A stretch of 64,000 bases of DNA from Planoprotostelium fungivorum (lineage: Eukaryota; Evosea; Variosea; Cavosteliida; Cavosteliaceae), in the NCBI GenBank assembly GCA_003024175.1, contig MDYQ01000164.1, positions 1 through 64,000 of the forward strand. Direction: 5' to 3'. Under the pieces are notes generated by a model, which worked only from the letters and a program-made list of their open reading frames with translations, was not told the DNA's origin and did no database searches. The translations under genes were made by a program, and so were the position numbers. Position 1 is the first letter of the stretch. Every line of letters begins with the position of its first letter. Of the stretch, positions 23,379-35,002 are shown in pieces.

Positions 23379-23667
23379 GTTTGATGTTTGATGTGTGATG
23401 TGAGGGTTCGTTGAAAAGTGCACCGAATTCGGTGGACATTTCATTGTAGATGGTCGCTTTTGTCAATGACCTCAATATTACCTATCTTTTGTGGGGCTCT
23501 GAGAGGCTAAGATCTCTTCCAGAAGTGTATGTATCAACATTCGCTGCTGCAGCTGCAGCTGTTACACCTGTACTGCTAAGAAGGCACATTTCGGATTTTT
23601 TAATGTTCAAAGAAAAAGCAACGACCGACATCAGCACAGGAATAGCTCATCACGTGAAGGCTTCCGA

Positions 23668-24581
23668 ATGGCCTCCTCTCACCGTTCATTTGCTTTCTTC
23701 ATTCTCATCATAGCAGCGGTTCTCTTCGTCGACCTCCTTCACGCTCGTACTTATCCTCCCACCTTGACTGCTTTCAATGCTGCCAAGGTACAGAAGACGT
23801 TCAAACTGAATGACCCTGTTCTCGTCTTCCTCAACGTAAAGAGCAACTTGCAGCAAGGATCTCAAACCGCATATAGATGGCAACAGGCCGCTTACATGCC
23901 AACAGTAGACACGTTCTCTTTGTTTGTACTGAATGGATGTGAGTAGATGATTTTTTAGAACACAGAAGCTGATGTGTGTGAAGCGGGCGCTGCATACGGT
24001 AACGCGTCCGACATCTTCATCACTCTATCAACGGGTGGCACGACGGAATCGCAATACAGGTAGGTCGACCCCGAAGAACGCGATCTCATACTGATTATTA
24101 GATTTTGGAAGGTTGCTGCCAAACCTCTGCCTTTCGTTGGAGCATTCCAGGCAGTTATCCAGATGGACAGCGGAAACATCACGGACATCGTGTGGTCAGA
24201 CGGGTGCAGCGAGTGTGATGATTCAAGGTGATGTGGTTCAAGTCAGATTTCAACAGGTGTTGAAATTCGGCAGGTGTATTGGAGGCAACAACTGTGGCAT
24301 CACGTTAGATGATATCAACGGTAATTGTACAGCCAATCTCTGCGATTTGAAGGTGAGGAGGGAATAACATAGGGAACATTAAATCACGCACTAGGTTTAC
24401 GTCGCATGGATCGGTTCGGACAGTCAGGGGTACAATTGCAGGAGTTCAGGTGAGATATAAAACACGTACACCAATTCACAAACCTTCAGCCTCTCTTCCA
24501 AACGCTTTCTCTCGTTTTTCGGCTCAATCGACATTCAAAAACGCTGCAGGAGTGGCGAAGACCAGCGTTTTATTCTCTTGA
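23668..24581 (+). CDS. Secreted protein of unknown family
   Basis: The first exon has a clear signal peptide (SFAFFILIIAAVLFVDLLHA) and then a mature chain starting RTYPPTLTAFNAAKVQK. Later exons carry several cysteines (VCEAGAAYGNASD; WSDGCSECDD; GRCIGGNNCGITLDDING), some close enough to pair as disulfides. The last exon ends AGVAKTSVLFS. The region has N-glycosylation motifs (NAS, NIT, NCT). I do not recognise the family. Four or five exons are needed, and the middle splice choices are tentative. Confidence 0.65.
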
Positions 24582-24789
24582 ATACATCTCTTCTGTAAAA
24601 TGAGGTTTAATCGTGATCAAAAGCAATTGGTGGGTCGTCGACTCGTACAAAGAGAGAATCAGCTTCGATATGCTCATTCCATGAGAGAGGATTTGTACGC
24701 AAAGGACGTGAATTATGATGGTATGTGCGTGTAGACGACCATTTGAGGGAAATTGCAAATAAAGTTTCGCGATCACATCGTCTTTGGAG

Positions 24790-26072
24790 ATGGAAAAGTA
24801 CCAAAAGGTGAAGAGCTGATAGCTGAAATATCTCACTCTTCTGCAGAAGAAGAAACTTGGAGAGGGAACTTTCGGTGTCGTCTTTCTGGCCTATTCAAAG
24901 ATCTTGAACCGTGATGTTGCTCTGAAAAAGACAAAGATCAAGGATCCCAAAGACGGAGTTTCTTTCACCGCCATTCGCGAGATCAAGATACTCAAAGACA
25001 TCAGACACAAGAATGTCGTCGCTCTGTATGATGTGTTTGTGCAGAAGAGTAACATCTACCTCGTCTACGAGCTGATGTATACCGATCTGGAGAACGTAAT
25101 CAAAGATCAATCCACCGTGTTGATCGAAGCTGCCGCAGTGAAGACATACATGAAGATGCTTTTGGAAGGTATCGTCGCACTCCACAGTGCATGGGTTCTC
25201 CACCGAGTGAGCCAACTCCCTCTATATCCATATTGAACCAACGAACAGGATCTCAAACCAAACAATCTTCTCATCGGCACCGATGGAACGTTGAAGATTG
25301 CTGATTTCGGTTTCGCTAAACCATTCGGTAGCCCTGATCCTAGATTCACTCCTGAGGTGGTGACGAGGTGAACATCATGATGGTTCGTCCTCTGAGGAGA
25401 GTCTGACGCTGGAACAGATGGTACAGAGCCCCCGAGTTGTTGTTCGGTGCCAAGCAGTACGGATCTGCCATCGACATGTGGTCTGTGGGTTGCATCTTTG
25501 CAGAGCTGATGCTAAGAGGACCTTACCTGCCGGGTAGTTCGGATCTGGACCAGTTGACCAAGATCTTCTCTGCACTAGGGACTCCTACGGAGGAGCAATG
25601 GCCGGTGCGTCTTCTCTCCATCTCTTCATGAAACGATCGCGATGAGCTCGATCGGAGATGAAAGGACGTCACGATCAGGCTGATCGTGAGACAGGATCGA
25701 AACCTCCTGAGTAATTACATCAAGTTTCAACCTGCCCCCGCACCACCCCTCAAACAGTTGTTCACGGCGGCGACGAACGATGCTTTGGACTTGTTGTCTC
25801 AATTCTTCAAGTTCAACCCGTTATCGAGAATCACGGCACAAGAGGTGAGATGAAACGCGAGAGCAGAGAGTGAAAGGAGAAAGGCGTTGAAACATCCCTA
25901 TTTCTCCAGCGAGCCCGCACCACTCCATCCCTCAAAGCTCAAGTTACCGAGCAGCCCGGAGGAGGAGAGCAACAAGAGACAGCTACCATTGGATCCGGCC
26001 TCAGAGGAGAGGTCGTTCAAGAGGAGGACACTGAACAATGGTGATGTGATGATGGAGATGATCAAGTGTTGA
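24790..26072 (+). CDS. CDK7: CDK7-type cyclin-dependent kinase (CAK/TFIIH kinase)
   Basis: The kinase starts MEKYQK, with an intron before [13 protein letters not shown] (glycine loop). It continues with [10 protein letters not shown] (VAIK Lys), [12 protein letters not shown] (PSTAIRE-helix position), [11 protein letters not shown] (catalytic loop split by an intron), [17 protein letters not shown], a T-loop Thr in [20 protein letters not shown], and [22 protein letters not shown]. The block [12 protein letters not shown] and the activation segment FGSP...[15 protein letters not shown] are specific to CDK7 within the CDK family. CDK7 phosphorylates the Pol II tail and activates other CDKs. 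The C-terminal extension is Lys/Arg-rich and may be a nuclear signal. Seven or so exons are present. Confidence 0.93.
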
Positions 26073-26483
26073 CTGGGAACAGGAGAAGAAGAATCGATCA
26101 AGAGGAAACTCTTTTCTTGAGTTTTTGTTTGTATATATATAAAATGATCACTGCAAGAAGGTCTTTGGAAGGTTCAATGTATGTAAATCAAGAAAATATG
26201 GTGACAATTACACAGTTTTTGATTGTGGTGCTTATGTCTAGTATTACTAAAATGTACTGCCTGAGGTGCTGACTGTGATATTGAGGTGAATGGGTTTCGG
26301 CGAAAGCAAAACGGGTTGTATTTTGAAAACACACCAAACAGCGGAGAACGCATCATCAGCCGCCCATGTTGCGACCCCCCTTCTTTTATTCTAGCGCCCT
26401 CTGTGCGTTGCTTCTCTTTAGTTTGTTTTCCTCTTCTTATGGTGGGTTGTTGATGTCGTATCATGCTCTGAATCGATTCAGGG
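26073..26483. other. Intergenic, no gene seen
   Basis: This holds the CDK7 3' UTR (AT-rich, TATATATATAAAA near 26,133) and the promoter of the next gene. No coding signal is recognised. A first exon of the JKAMP-like gene may lie here. Confidence 0.5.
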
Positions 26484-27659
26484 CAAGAACTGGGATGTTA
26501 TAATTCAGCAAGCTGTAAGAGTCAATTTCAGAATAGCAATTCACTGTGCATCGGTCGCTATTGTGGAAGACATATGGACGAAGATTCTGGATTTGTTATT
26601 TCCCCAGTGTGCACGGTAAGTCTTTCATCCTTCTTCTATTTTAATATTCTGCACATCGCTCGCCTTAATCAAGATGCTCAGATGTGCCCTCGAGGATCGA
26701 AGACAGATCATTACGTCTGTGTACCATGCACGGAACCCATCACGAATTATGGAATATGCTACCTCGTCTTCATCATCATATTCTCCTTTGCTCTACAGAC
26801 AGAAGTCACCGTGATGTATCAAGTGAAACATTTCGAACTGTGAGTCCTCTCATAACCCACGTCATCTCACCTGTCTCAGCTTCCTCTGCATCGTATCCAT
26901 CGCGATAGAGCTGGCACTGAGCATGATATTTGCAGTCCTAACCGTAGAGCCGTTGGGATCATTGAAGATCTACTCGTGTGTGCAAGGGAGAGGAAGTCTA
27001 TCGGACTGGTACACCCTGGCCTTCTCCCCACACAACAATTATTGTGCAAACGAGGCCGTCTATCCCCTGTAAGTCTCGTTCGTTTTTATTCGATTTTATT
27101 CGCAGAGATGAGCTGATGAGATCTCATCAGGTGGACGATGGTGATGGTCTTCTATGGCTTCTGTGCTTTCACACCTCTCGTAGTGAGGTCCTCTATCCTC
27201 CTCATTTTCAGAGTGGACGGTATCGACAAGCCGTGGCGTACCCTTTACTTTCCCCTCTATCTCTACCCAGCCCTGACCGTCCTGCAAGCCATCTTTGGAG
27301 GCCTCATCTGTGCGTGTCTCTCTCCTATCCGTTCATTCTCTTCCTCTATCGATCTTCCATCGCTATCAATTGGTTCCAAATGAAAGTGATGATTGATGTT
27401 CTCCACAGATTACAGCTTCCCTTACTTGTCGATCATCAGCATGTTCACCCTCCAGATCGTGGCCATTTCCTCTCTGGGAAGAAAGGCTTACAAGTGGCCT
27501 CACCTCTTAGAGATGGTCTCCTCTTTCATCGTCATGTTCTTCGGCATCCTCTCCCTCCTCTTCTTCTTCAATTCCCCCTGGAGCCTCCTCTCCGTGGCCT
27601 TTATCATTCCCTTCTTCACCTTCTCCTTCTTCTTCTGCATCTCCATCTGCTGCTCTTGA
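26484..27659 (+). CDS. JKAMP/JAMP homologue (ER membrane protein)
   Basis: JAMP is a multi-pass ER protein that links the proteasome and ERAD to stress signalling. The N-terminal Cys motif reads CIGRYCGRH and, after an intron, MCPRGSKTDHYVCVPC, matching the human CGVCPRGQRTNAQKYCQPC. It is followed by LVFIIIFSFALQ, SLSDWYTLAFSPHNNYC (human LSDWYTMLYNPSPDY), NEAVYPLWTMVMVFYGFCAF, YFPLYLYPALTVLQAIFGG and YYSFPYLSI. Three later helices end at the stop at 27,659. The 5' end is uncertain: the frame is open back to about 26,484 but contains no early ATG, so a short first exon upstream is likely. It converges with the next gene at a distance of about 97 bases. Confidence 0.87.
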
Positions 27660-27756
27660 TCACCTCCACCGTCCGGTGATGATCTCCATCACGATGATGA
27701 TCGTGAGACGTTTCACTCTCGAGGTAAAAGGAGAGAGGAAGAATAAAGAGTGAAGC

Positions 27757-28640
27757 TCAAGATTTATCGATCTGTCTGTACCATTCGTTTTCGATGCGGT
27801 GGCCGAGATAGTGGAAGACCATGGCTAAGATCCAGTAGATGAGGCAAGCCACGGCGGCCAGGGCCCATCCTACGGGGCCGTGCCAGACGTTGAGGTGGTG
27901 GTTGTTCACGTCGATGTCTGATTCATCCCACAGGAAGCCAAACTTTTGTCCAGAGTTACGCGTGAATCTCATGCCGTATACGACCACGGAGACTATCTTG
28001 ACGTCAGTTCATCGGGTTTCCGTGATCGAGGCGATGGAGATGATTTCGTTCAGACGATGAGAGGTGATCACCGAATAGCAGGAGGCCACAGAGAGCGGAT
28101 AATTTGACAGACCACTTTCTGAATATTTCTCTGGGTTCGTAGAAGATGAATGTGTTGAGGAAGGTGAAGATAGTGATGAGAGTGCCGCATAACAGGGTGA
28201 TGCTCATCAGAGTGAGCACAGCAATGGAGGTACCTCTGAAACCACAGACGGGCTCCAGCAATGGATTCAACCTCGTCGTATTGTCTGATGCCTTGCATTC
28301 TCTCGTCCACTCATATCTGAATGAGTTGTCAATCCAGAGGAACTCATGATAATAAAACGACGAAGAAAAATACTCACGAGCCAGTGGCTATTTCGCATGA
28401 TGGGTGTCCTTCGTTATACACCCACATTGTTCTCCAACCTAGCAGAGTTATATTCTTGCATTCGTGTCCATTCAGGTCGCCTTGAACTTCTAATCGGTAC
28501 CAGGGTGTGCCTGACAGTGGTGATTCAGTATGATGTGGATGAGCGAGCGAATCTGAAAAAATCTCACCCACAGATACCACCAGAAAGACGAAAGCGGTCA
28601 ATACCAGAAGAGGATAGCAGATATCTGAGCACCTTCTCAT
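27757..28640 (-). CDS. Four-TM membrane protein, unknown
   Basis: The protein starts with a short cytosolic end and helix 1 (YPLLVLTAFVFLVVSV). A loop of about 70 residues with two or more cysteines follows (GHECKNITLLGWRTMWVYNE ... HPSCEIATG), then helix 2 (IAVLTLMSITLLCGTLITIF), helix 3 around LSALCGLLLFG, and helix 4 (VGWALAAVACLIYWILAMVF). It ends ENEWYRQIDKS. A four-helix plan with one large first extracellular loop containing W and C residues recalls the claudin/PMP22/Sur7 group, but the similarity is only of layout. The family is unassigned. Confidence 0.7.
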
Positions 28641-29068
28641 GATGTGAATTTTCTGTTACCGTTCAGAGGTGGGGCTGGTTGTAATCCCAATCGGATTTTT
28701 GCGAATCAGAAACCACCTCTTGCTTATAACTATAAATCACGGTGTATCGACCGAGGCTCTTCTTTTTGAAATTCATCAAGACAATCTCACTATTGCATGA
28801 CACGACAGCATGGCATCGATTCCAACTCTTGCGTCATGTTGGTATGGTCATCAAGAACAAGATCGATACTTCTTTTTATCACGTAGCAGAAGTGTAAAAG
28901 TATTGTTCTTGGTAGATGGATATGTACTCCCTCACTGCTGCCATCGTCCTTCCAAATACTCCACTCTCTCCCTTTCCTTCTCCCAGTATCCTCCTATTTC
29001 GTTCAGCATCATCACAATTGTCATCATCTCATTTCAGAGATGCATGATCTCATGATCTTGAATGAAAC
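28641..29068. other. Intergenic, no gene seen
   Basis: This contains the promoter of the four-TM gene (an AT-rich TATAACTATAAATCAC stretch near 28,726) and downstream sequence of PEX16. No convincing coding frame is present. Confidence 0.5.
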
Positions 29069-30167
29069 TCACAGTGTGACCGATTTAAATAGAGGATTCC
29101 TGAGCAGATAGAAAGACAAGAGAATGGTTCTTCTCGTCAACTCAAATTGTTGCATCTCCGTTGTCTTTCGGTTGCGATAGAGACTCAAAGAGGTCACATC
29201 CACGCTGAACGAGGCCAACAGGGGCAACCAACTCCTCTCCCCAAACTTGAGAATCGTCAAGACTGTGGAGTCAAAGAAATAAAATAGAATAAAAGTCGGT
29301 GAGGAGAAAGATACGGTAGACGATGGGTCGCATGATGTTGAGGACCTCGGCGGTGATGCTGGATGATGAAGATGGATTGATGGTGGAACCACCCAGGAGA
29401 GGGCTGTGAGTCGTGTTATCCAGAGCAGTCTGTTCTCTGAAGATTTGCATCTTGGCCTCAGAGATTGTCATTCTCTTTCGACGATTCGATTTTCTGCAAC
29501 ACGATTGATTTTGAAATTTGAAATGGGCGGGATAAATCGTTTTCTGCCATGAAAGATGAATCACCTCGCGCTGTCGGCTAGTTGCTCCTTTGCGTACAGT
29601 TTGATGCTCTCGATGTCTCTCAATTGTGGAAGGTGAACATAATGTTGTAAGATCATCCTTCCCTTCAGCTTGAAGAGTAGCCAGAATTTAATCATCGCTC
29701 TACCTGGGGTCAATCGTCTGTCGCCAATGTTTGAGATTGATGTCGAAAGCTCACTTGATCGATTCTACGGCCAGTGCGGCTCTGTATTTGTATTCTTTAC
29801 CCAGAGATGTCTTAGCGACCATCTCGATCAACAGCTCTACGAAACGAATGAAGGTCAGACTGGATGCAATGGGTATGATCTGATTGGGAGGGAAATAGAC
29901 ATTTTCTACGACCTCCTTCTCTTCCTTCACCGGAGGTGATCCCGGATTCGGTGTCGACTTCACCCTCTGACGCAGCGAGCTGAGATAATGGATGATGGAT
30001 AAGTCGTTGAACCAGCTGACCAACCCGAGTGCTGAATAAGCCGCCTCCAACTTGAGTTGTGAATCGCGAAGTCTTCCCGGCATGAAGAAGAGGAGGGTAC
30101 GTAAGGCATTCTCGACCGTGGCCACAGTCTCTACGTTCTCCACCAAGAACTTCTGATACCCCTCCAT
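29069..30167 (-). CDS. PEX16: Peroxin-16 (PEX16)
   Basis: PEX16 is an integral peroxisomal/ER membrane protein that recruits PEX3 and membrane proteins. The first exon reads YQKFLVENVETVATVENALR then LLFFMPGRLRDS, the signature of the Pex16 N terminus, followed by ALGLVSWFNDLSI. Further on come a hydrophobic segment with FIRFVELLIEMVAK, the internal block MTISEAKMQIFREQ, EVLNIMRPIVY, and the C-terminal SFYLLRNPLFKS. Length is about 320 residues after removal of short introns, usual for the family. It is transcribed away from the four-TM gene and lies 151 bases downstream of the TTLL stop. Confidence 0.9.
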
Positions 30168-30318
30168 CGTGCGATGTATGATGTGGTGCTGATCTCTTCT
30201 GGGAAAGTCGGAAATCGGGACGAAGGGTCAGACGTTCAGAAGAATAGTCTTTATTTCTCCTCTTCTCTCGCTCAACCCATGCACGGGGAGATTCATGTCA
30301 AAAAGGTTTCGAGTGCGT

Positions 30319-32622
30319 TCAAAAGTGTTGATCGAAGAGGGTGCTATCGGGTTGAGAAGGTTTGAGAGGTACCGTCTTCTCTTGGCCTCCATGGTTCGTC
30401 AAGATGTCTTCTCCATTGAGATGGCGGATCATCAGATGGTTGAAGGGTCGGTGCTGCTCAAAGTACTTGTCGTACTTACCACTGTCCGCTCTAGGGTAGA
30501 TTCTCGTGAACTCTCCCTTGCCCTGAGACGATGAGTGTGTCTCCCTCTCCTCCCTCTCACCTCTTCTTCGTCCTGCATGTCCTTCAGTAGTGTTTGGACG
30601 GTCTCCTTCGTGATCAATCCTTGATCGCTCAACACTCTCCACGCTCTGTCATGAACATGAGATGTCATCATCGTGTCATGACACTCACCGTTTCGATTGG
30701 GCATCCTGGGTGTCTCCTGGCAGGTTGTAGACTTGGACCATGTTGAGTATATCTGATATGACCATAGACTGCCGTCGTCACATTCAACGTCGATGGATAC
30801 ACACACCTTTAGATTGAGATCGATGGGAGCATCACAAGACATGGAAGGAGAGAGATTCACTTCCATCAGCCACGGGTTCAACTTCTCGTCCAAGAGAACA
30901 TCGAATCCAAACATCTCGAAACAATTTCTCCTGCTTCAAATCAGATCAAGAAGATCACATCAAGGTGATGAGATCGAGGTGATGGATGAGATGATGAATG
31001 AGGTGATGAGATCGAGATGATGGATGAGGTGATGAATGAGACCTGTATGGGATAAGCATCTGAGCGCCGATGTTGATGTGGGCTTCCGCTGTGAGGATCG
31101 TCTTGATGATGAGATCATTGATCGACTCCTTCAACTGGATGACATCAGGTGGATGATCAGATGATCTCTCACCTCATCAACGTTGATTCCCTTCTTTGCC
31201 ATGTGTTTATGTACATCCGTCAACAACCATTTGCTCGCATCCTCTCCCGATCTCTGTTCAGATCATTCTCCTCTCCTTCACTTCTTCGCAAATGAATGAT
31301 ATGGAATGTGATGGATGACGAATGACGTTTGATCTCCTGTCATCTCAATAGAATGAAAAGCTCACCTCTGCTAAATCGCTCCTGACGAATTTCTCGTTCT
31401 CCTTGTTGACCGAGTAATTGGTCAAGTGGATGAAATTGTTGTTGATACCCTCCGGGTTGGCATCGTATCTATCTCTATCAGTCACGTCCCAATCACCTCC
31501 TCCACCTCTCCGTGGAGAATCTTCCCAAGCCTTGGTTGTAGACGTAGAGCCTCAGGGGATTGATGGAAGTGAGGACGACGTAGATTCTCATGTCAAATTT
31601 GAAACCGTTGATGAGATAAGGATTGTCGACGTATTTCGAGATGACTGTGGGTCCATCGATCTCGGCCTTGTATCCTTTTCTCTTGAACACGTGGATGCCC
31701 CTTCCACGAGAGAGATTGATCGGCTTGGAGATCCACAAGGATTCACCTTTTTGGTTTCAGTAAGGTGATGTGATGATGCGATGATGTGATGATGTGAGTG
31801 ATGATGATGTGAGATGATGATGTGATGTGATGATGTGATGATGTGAGTGGTGAGTTATGATGAGAGAAGAGGAGAGGAATGGATGTCTCACTGTCGGCAG
31901 GCACCTCCGCCAGGAATTTGTTGTACTCTCTAGGAAAGACGTATGTCTCTGGCATGAAATTGTATTCCTCCTTGTGGTCCGCTCTGTTTCACGTCACTGA
32001 GAGGCTCCACTCGTTATCCTCACCTCATCACCATGTAATTATTCCAGATCACGTCCTTTCGAGTGAGACTCGATGTTCGTGGCCAGTGGTTGATGCGTTG
32101 ATACGGTTTCATCGCCGTGATGATCTGCGTCTTTGGATGTCCTTCGGACATCTATCAACAAGTGATGGAACAAGCGAGACAAACCTCCACACCACAAGAC
32201 ATTCCAATTCTCTTTCGATTCATCTGAGATCCCTTGTATCCCCTGCGCTCCTTTTCAATGAATGCTCATTGATTATCAACTGTGATCTGACGAAGAGAAA
32301 ACAAGGTTGATTGATACTCACATGCCATCTGAGGAGATGACCAAAGAGTTTGCATTTTGATGATGTCAGACGATAACCCAGATGAGGTATGACCGGACGA
32401 AACGTCGGGAGTCGGTTCTCAGCCAGAGGAATCAACTCTTTATCACTTTCAATCACACATATCATCCAAATGTTCACCTGTCAGAGGGAGTCCGCTGAAG
32501 CGGATCTTACGGCTATCGAGAGTCAGAAGAAATTCTCGTCGTCGAACTCACAGAGTCTGCGCAGCTACCGCTTGGCTCATGTCACTCTCCTTTGTGATCT
32601 GTCCTTCCTTTTCTTCGACCAT
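30319..32622 (-). CDS. Tubulin tyrosine ligase-like (TTLL4/5-type) enzyme
   Basis: TTLL enzymes add glutamate or glycine chains to tubulin using an ATP-grasp fold. Exons in order give TFRPVIPHLGYRLTSSKCKL, NWNVLWCG, MKPYQRINHWPRTSSLTRKD, MPETYVFPREYNKF, LWISKPINLSRGRGI (ATP-binding KP...SRGRGI), YVDNPYLINGFKFDMRIYVV, NFIHLTNYSVNK, and MFGFDVLLDEKLNPWLMEVN (Mg-binding Glu/Asn) then LSPSMSC. The C terminus reads GEFTRIYPRADSGKY ... FEQHRPFNHL, also a TTLL5 feature. More than ten exons are needed. The start at 32,622 (MVEEKEG) is tentative because the same frame extends 50 codons upstream. Substrate choice (glutamylase versus glycylase) cannot be called. Confidence 0.9.
31755..31862 (+). repeat. 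GATGATGTGATGATGTGAG minisatellite in a TTLL intron
   Basis: Tandem imperfect units of GATGATGTGA fill most of an intron of the TTLL gene on the opposite strand. Related GATGAGGTGATGAGATCGA units occur at about 30,950-31,040 in another intron of the same gene. These short-period repeats may vary in length between strains. Confidence 0.8.
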
Positions 32623-33007
32623 TCCCCGTCCGATTTTTCTGAAATTCTGACACCAACAACCAACCAACGACAGGCTAAAAATGGAGCCCCAAACAATCAC
32701 ACATCGAATGATAGCCCTGATATACACGATCTGCATCCAAGAATGGTGAAAGCAGTAATTTTTGAGCCAAAGACGGGACACGAAGAATCATTTGGTCTCA
32801 TTGCCACAGAGTACGCGTGACGAGTGCCACAACTCGCAACAATCGACGAGTGGCTTGAACTATCACAGATTCTTCTCACGATTTTCGTTGAGCATGAGCA
32901 TTCTTCTAAACAATGAGCTGAAATGACGGAAATTGGCCTTTGACGGATTTTATTTCCTCTTTCCGAGATGATCGGATTATCAGATCGATCATCGCAGCTC
33001 ATTCCAG
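32623..33007. other. Divergent intergenic region
   Basis: These 385 bases separate the TTLL start (-) and the C2orf69-like start (+). Open frames exist on both strands, including a possible N-terminal extension of the TTLL protein up to about 32,781, but no conserved domain is seen. Confidence 0.45.
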
Positions 33008-34192
33008 ATGATGACCGTATTTCCAAGAGAGAACGGCGTAGTACCTGATAAATTTGTCAGAATTACGGTCTCTGGTCACATCTCTTCTAATGAGTTGCTC
33101 ATTTTACCACGTCAGGATGCAGCGACCAACGTATTATTCTTTCCCGTGCGTGATCTAACAGAAACAACCTTTCATCAACGTTAGGGTGACATCCAAGACA
33201 CAGAGCCGAGGATGGCCAAGTTCGGTGATCTACCCTACTTGAAGTACAGTCTCGAGAGAACAGCAGAGGTGGTTGTCTGACGATCAAGCGTTCTCAATCG
33301 TACAGATGCTGCAAAAGAGGTATGCGAAAGAGAAAGCTGCAATCATCGTCGTGAGGTGAGATCCGTCAGACCATTTGATTTATTGATGATTGTTTAAGAC
33401 CTTCACGTAAAGTGGATAGCTTCAGTTGCTTCGACAATCTCCTTCGACCAGGCATGGGTATCGTCCACCTAGAGAAGCTCCTTCACAACGCAGGGGACCA
33501 TGTGAACCCTGATCTCCCCATCTGTCTCATTGCCTTCAGTAAAGGTACTCACACTTGACCCCATCCCGAGCCAGTCTCACATCCAGCAGGAGTCCTCGTT
33601 CTCAACTCTTTTTTGGCAGAACTGTCCACTTCAATCACACCCATCAAGAGTAAATACATCTTGGACTGGCAAGCAGAGGACATCGACTCTCTACTCCCCA
33701 CTTGGGAAGAATCCAGTAGAATCACGAGGCAACAGACTCCACAGGGCAGGGCAGTCATGTGGTCTTCCGTCAATCTCATCCGAGATTTTTTTGACAGGGT
33801 ACCTCCTCTTCACATCATCATCATCGTCTCATCCCACGCAGGTGAGAGACATTCACTATGTCGATGGACATCGCTTTCCAACAAATCCATCCGTTACGAC
33901 TCATTCCCTTCAACATCTGAAAGAGAAGAGGATCAATCTGTGGCTGCACGCGACACCGAGACAATTGAAGAGTGAGAGAGAGTGGATTCGAAAGGAATTT
34001 GAGGTGAGTGAGATACCCACACGGACGAGATGCTGATGATGATGGAAGATCTTCCTGAGGGAGTGTGCGCTTCTTTTAGACGAAAAGAATCTATTCCACC
34101 GATTGTATTACGAAGATGAAGCACCCACCATGGAACAACACTTTCAAGTGCTCTGGTCGTTTGAGAAGGAGAAAGAAGATAAAACGTCGTAA
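33008..34192 (+). CDS. C2orf69/UPF0565 family protein
   Basis: The first exon gives MTVFPRENGVVPDKFVRITV and ends NVLFFP, continued by GDIQDT, matching the family block VFYFPGDVQ. Later exons read DSFSCFDNLLRPGMG (family KFSCYDNF), LPICLIAFSKG (family FTLIGFSKG, a lipase-like nucleophile elbow with Ser), IHYVDGHRFPT (family MYWLDGGH), and LWLHATPRQLKSEREWIRKE with EDEAPTMEQHFQVL near the end (family HVTPYQVRDPMRSWIGKE, EAPSIENHF). Human C2orf69 is a mitochondrial protein linked to a severe childhood disorder, and its biochemical role is poorly known. The Asp after WLD/YVD and the final His suggest an alpha/beta-hydrolase triad. Stop at 34,190-34,192. Confidence 0.85.
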
Positions 34193-34207
34193 CTCTTTAT
34201 CTTCTCA

Positions 34208-34829
34208 TCAAGATCGCATGGGGTGAGACGTTTGAAACGTTTTGTACTCTTCGGAGGCTATCTCTTCCTCTGATATCAATTTTCCATCATTGAAAGTGAA
34301 GCGATAGAAGATGAAGGACCCAGATAACATCTTTGGCATCCAATGTGAATCGTCCTCCCACATCTCGTTGAATGGAATGTCTTTCCATTCGTACCATTGT
34401 GGTCTCATCTCTTTATAATGATGAGTTGAATGATCAATTGTAATGGCTGATGACATGATCACTCGATGAGAGGATTCACCTTCCGTCTCTTGTGGTTCTC
34501 CCTCCCATTCATGAGCAGTGTAAACGAAGCATTTGTTGTCCCATGATGGATGATCTCTGTAGATGAACTCCAACACTCCCCTGAAGGCGAGAGATCTTTC
34601 TCTGATGATCAATCCACATTCCTCTTTCGTCTCTCTCATAACGGCTTCTATGATCGTCTCTCTTTCCTCTACCTGTTCCAGCCGTCAGGAGGTTTCAAAT
34701 GATGGATCGCACCTTGCCGCCGACTCCATTCCATTTTCCGATGCCAAATCCTCGTTTCTAGATTCTATTGAGAGGTGAATCAAGTTGAATCCTCACCTTC
34801 ATGGCAAGCATGATACGCCTGGACGCCAT
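34208..34829 (-). CDS. MTH1/NUDT1-type Nudix hydrolase
   Basis: After a short first exon (LAMK) the second exon gives KRGFGIGKWNGVGGKV, followed across an intron by ERETIIEAVMRETKEECGL. Together these form a canonical Nudix box Gx5Ex7REUxEExGU. Further on, EMRPQWYEWKDIPFNEMWED and DSHWMPKMLSGSFIFYRF closely match MTH1 ([28 protein letters not shown]), which hydrolyses 8-oxo-dGTP and 2-OH-dATP to clean the nucleotide pool. The start codon at 34,829 is the nearest ATG; the family usually has about ten more N-terminal residues (TLVLVLQ), so an upstream exon is possible. Its stop lies 15 bases from that of the C2orf69-like gene. Confidence 0.88.
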
Positions 34830-35002
34830 CAATCTTTGCCTAAGAGAATCAAGATCACCTTGCGTCCATTTGTATGGGGAATAATAACGTCGTGTGGCGG
34901 AGAGTCTGCATCTTCCTTGGCAGTTCCGTATGATGTGATCTCAGTTAACGTTTGAGACCACTCTACAACGAAGTCGCCAGCTTCCTCGTGGCATCTGTAC
35001 AG

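Noticed and set aside
24600-24720. Short plus frame starting MRFNRDQKQLV ahead of CDK7
   Set aside because: It is open for about 40 codons only and does not splice clearly to the kinase. The kinase has its own good start at 24,790.
31755-31862. CRISPR-like or regulatory array
   Set aside because: It is a simple short-period satellite inside a TTLL intron with no unique spacers.
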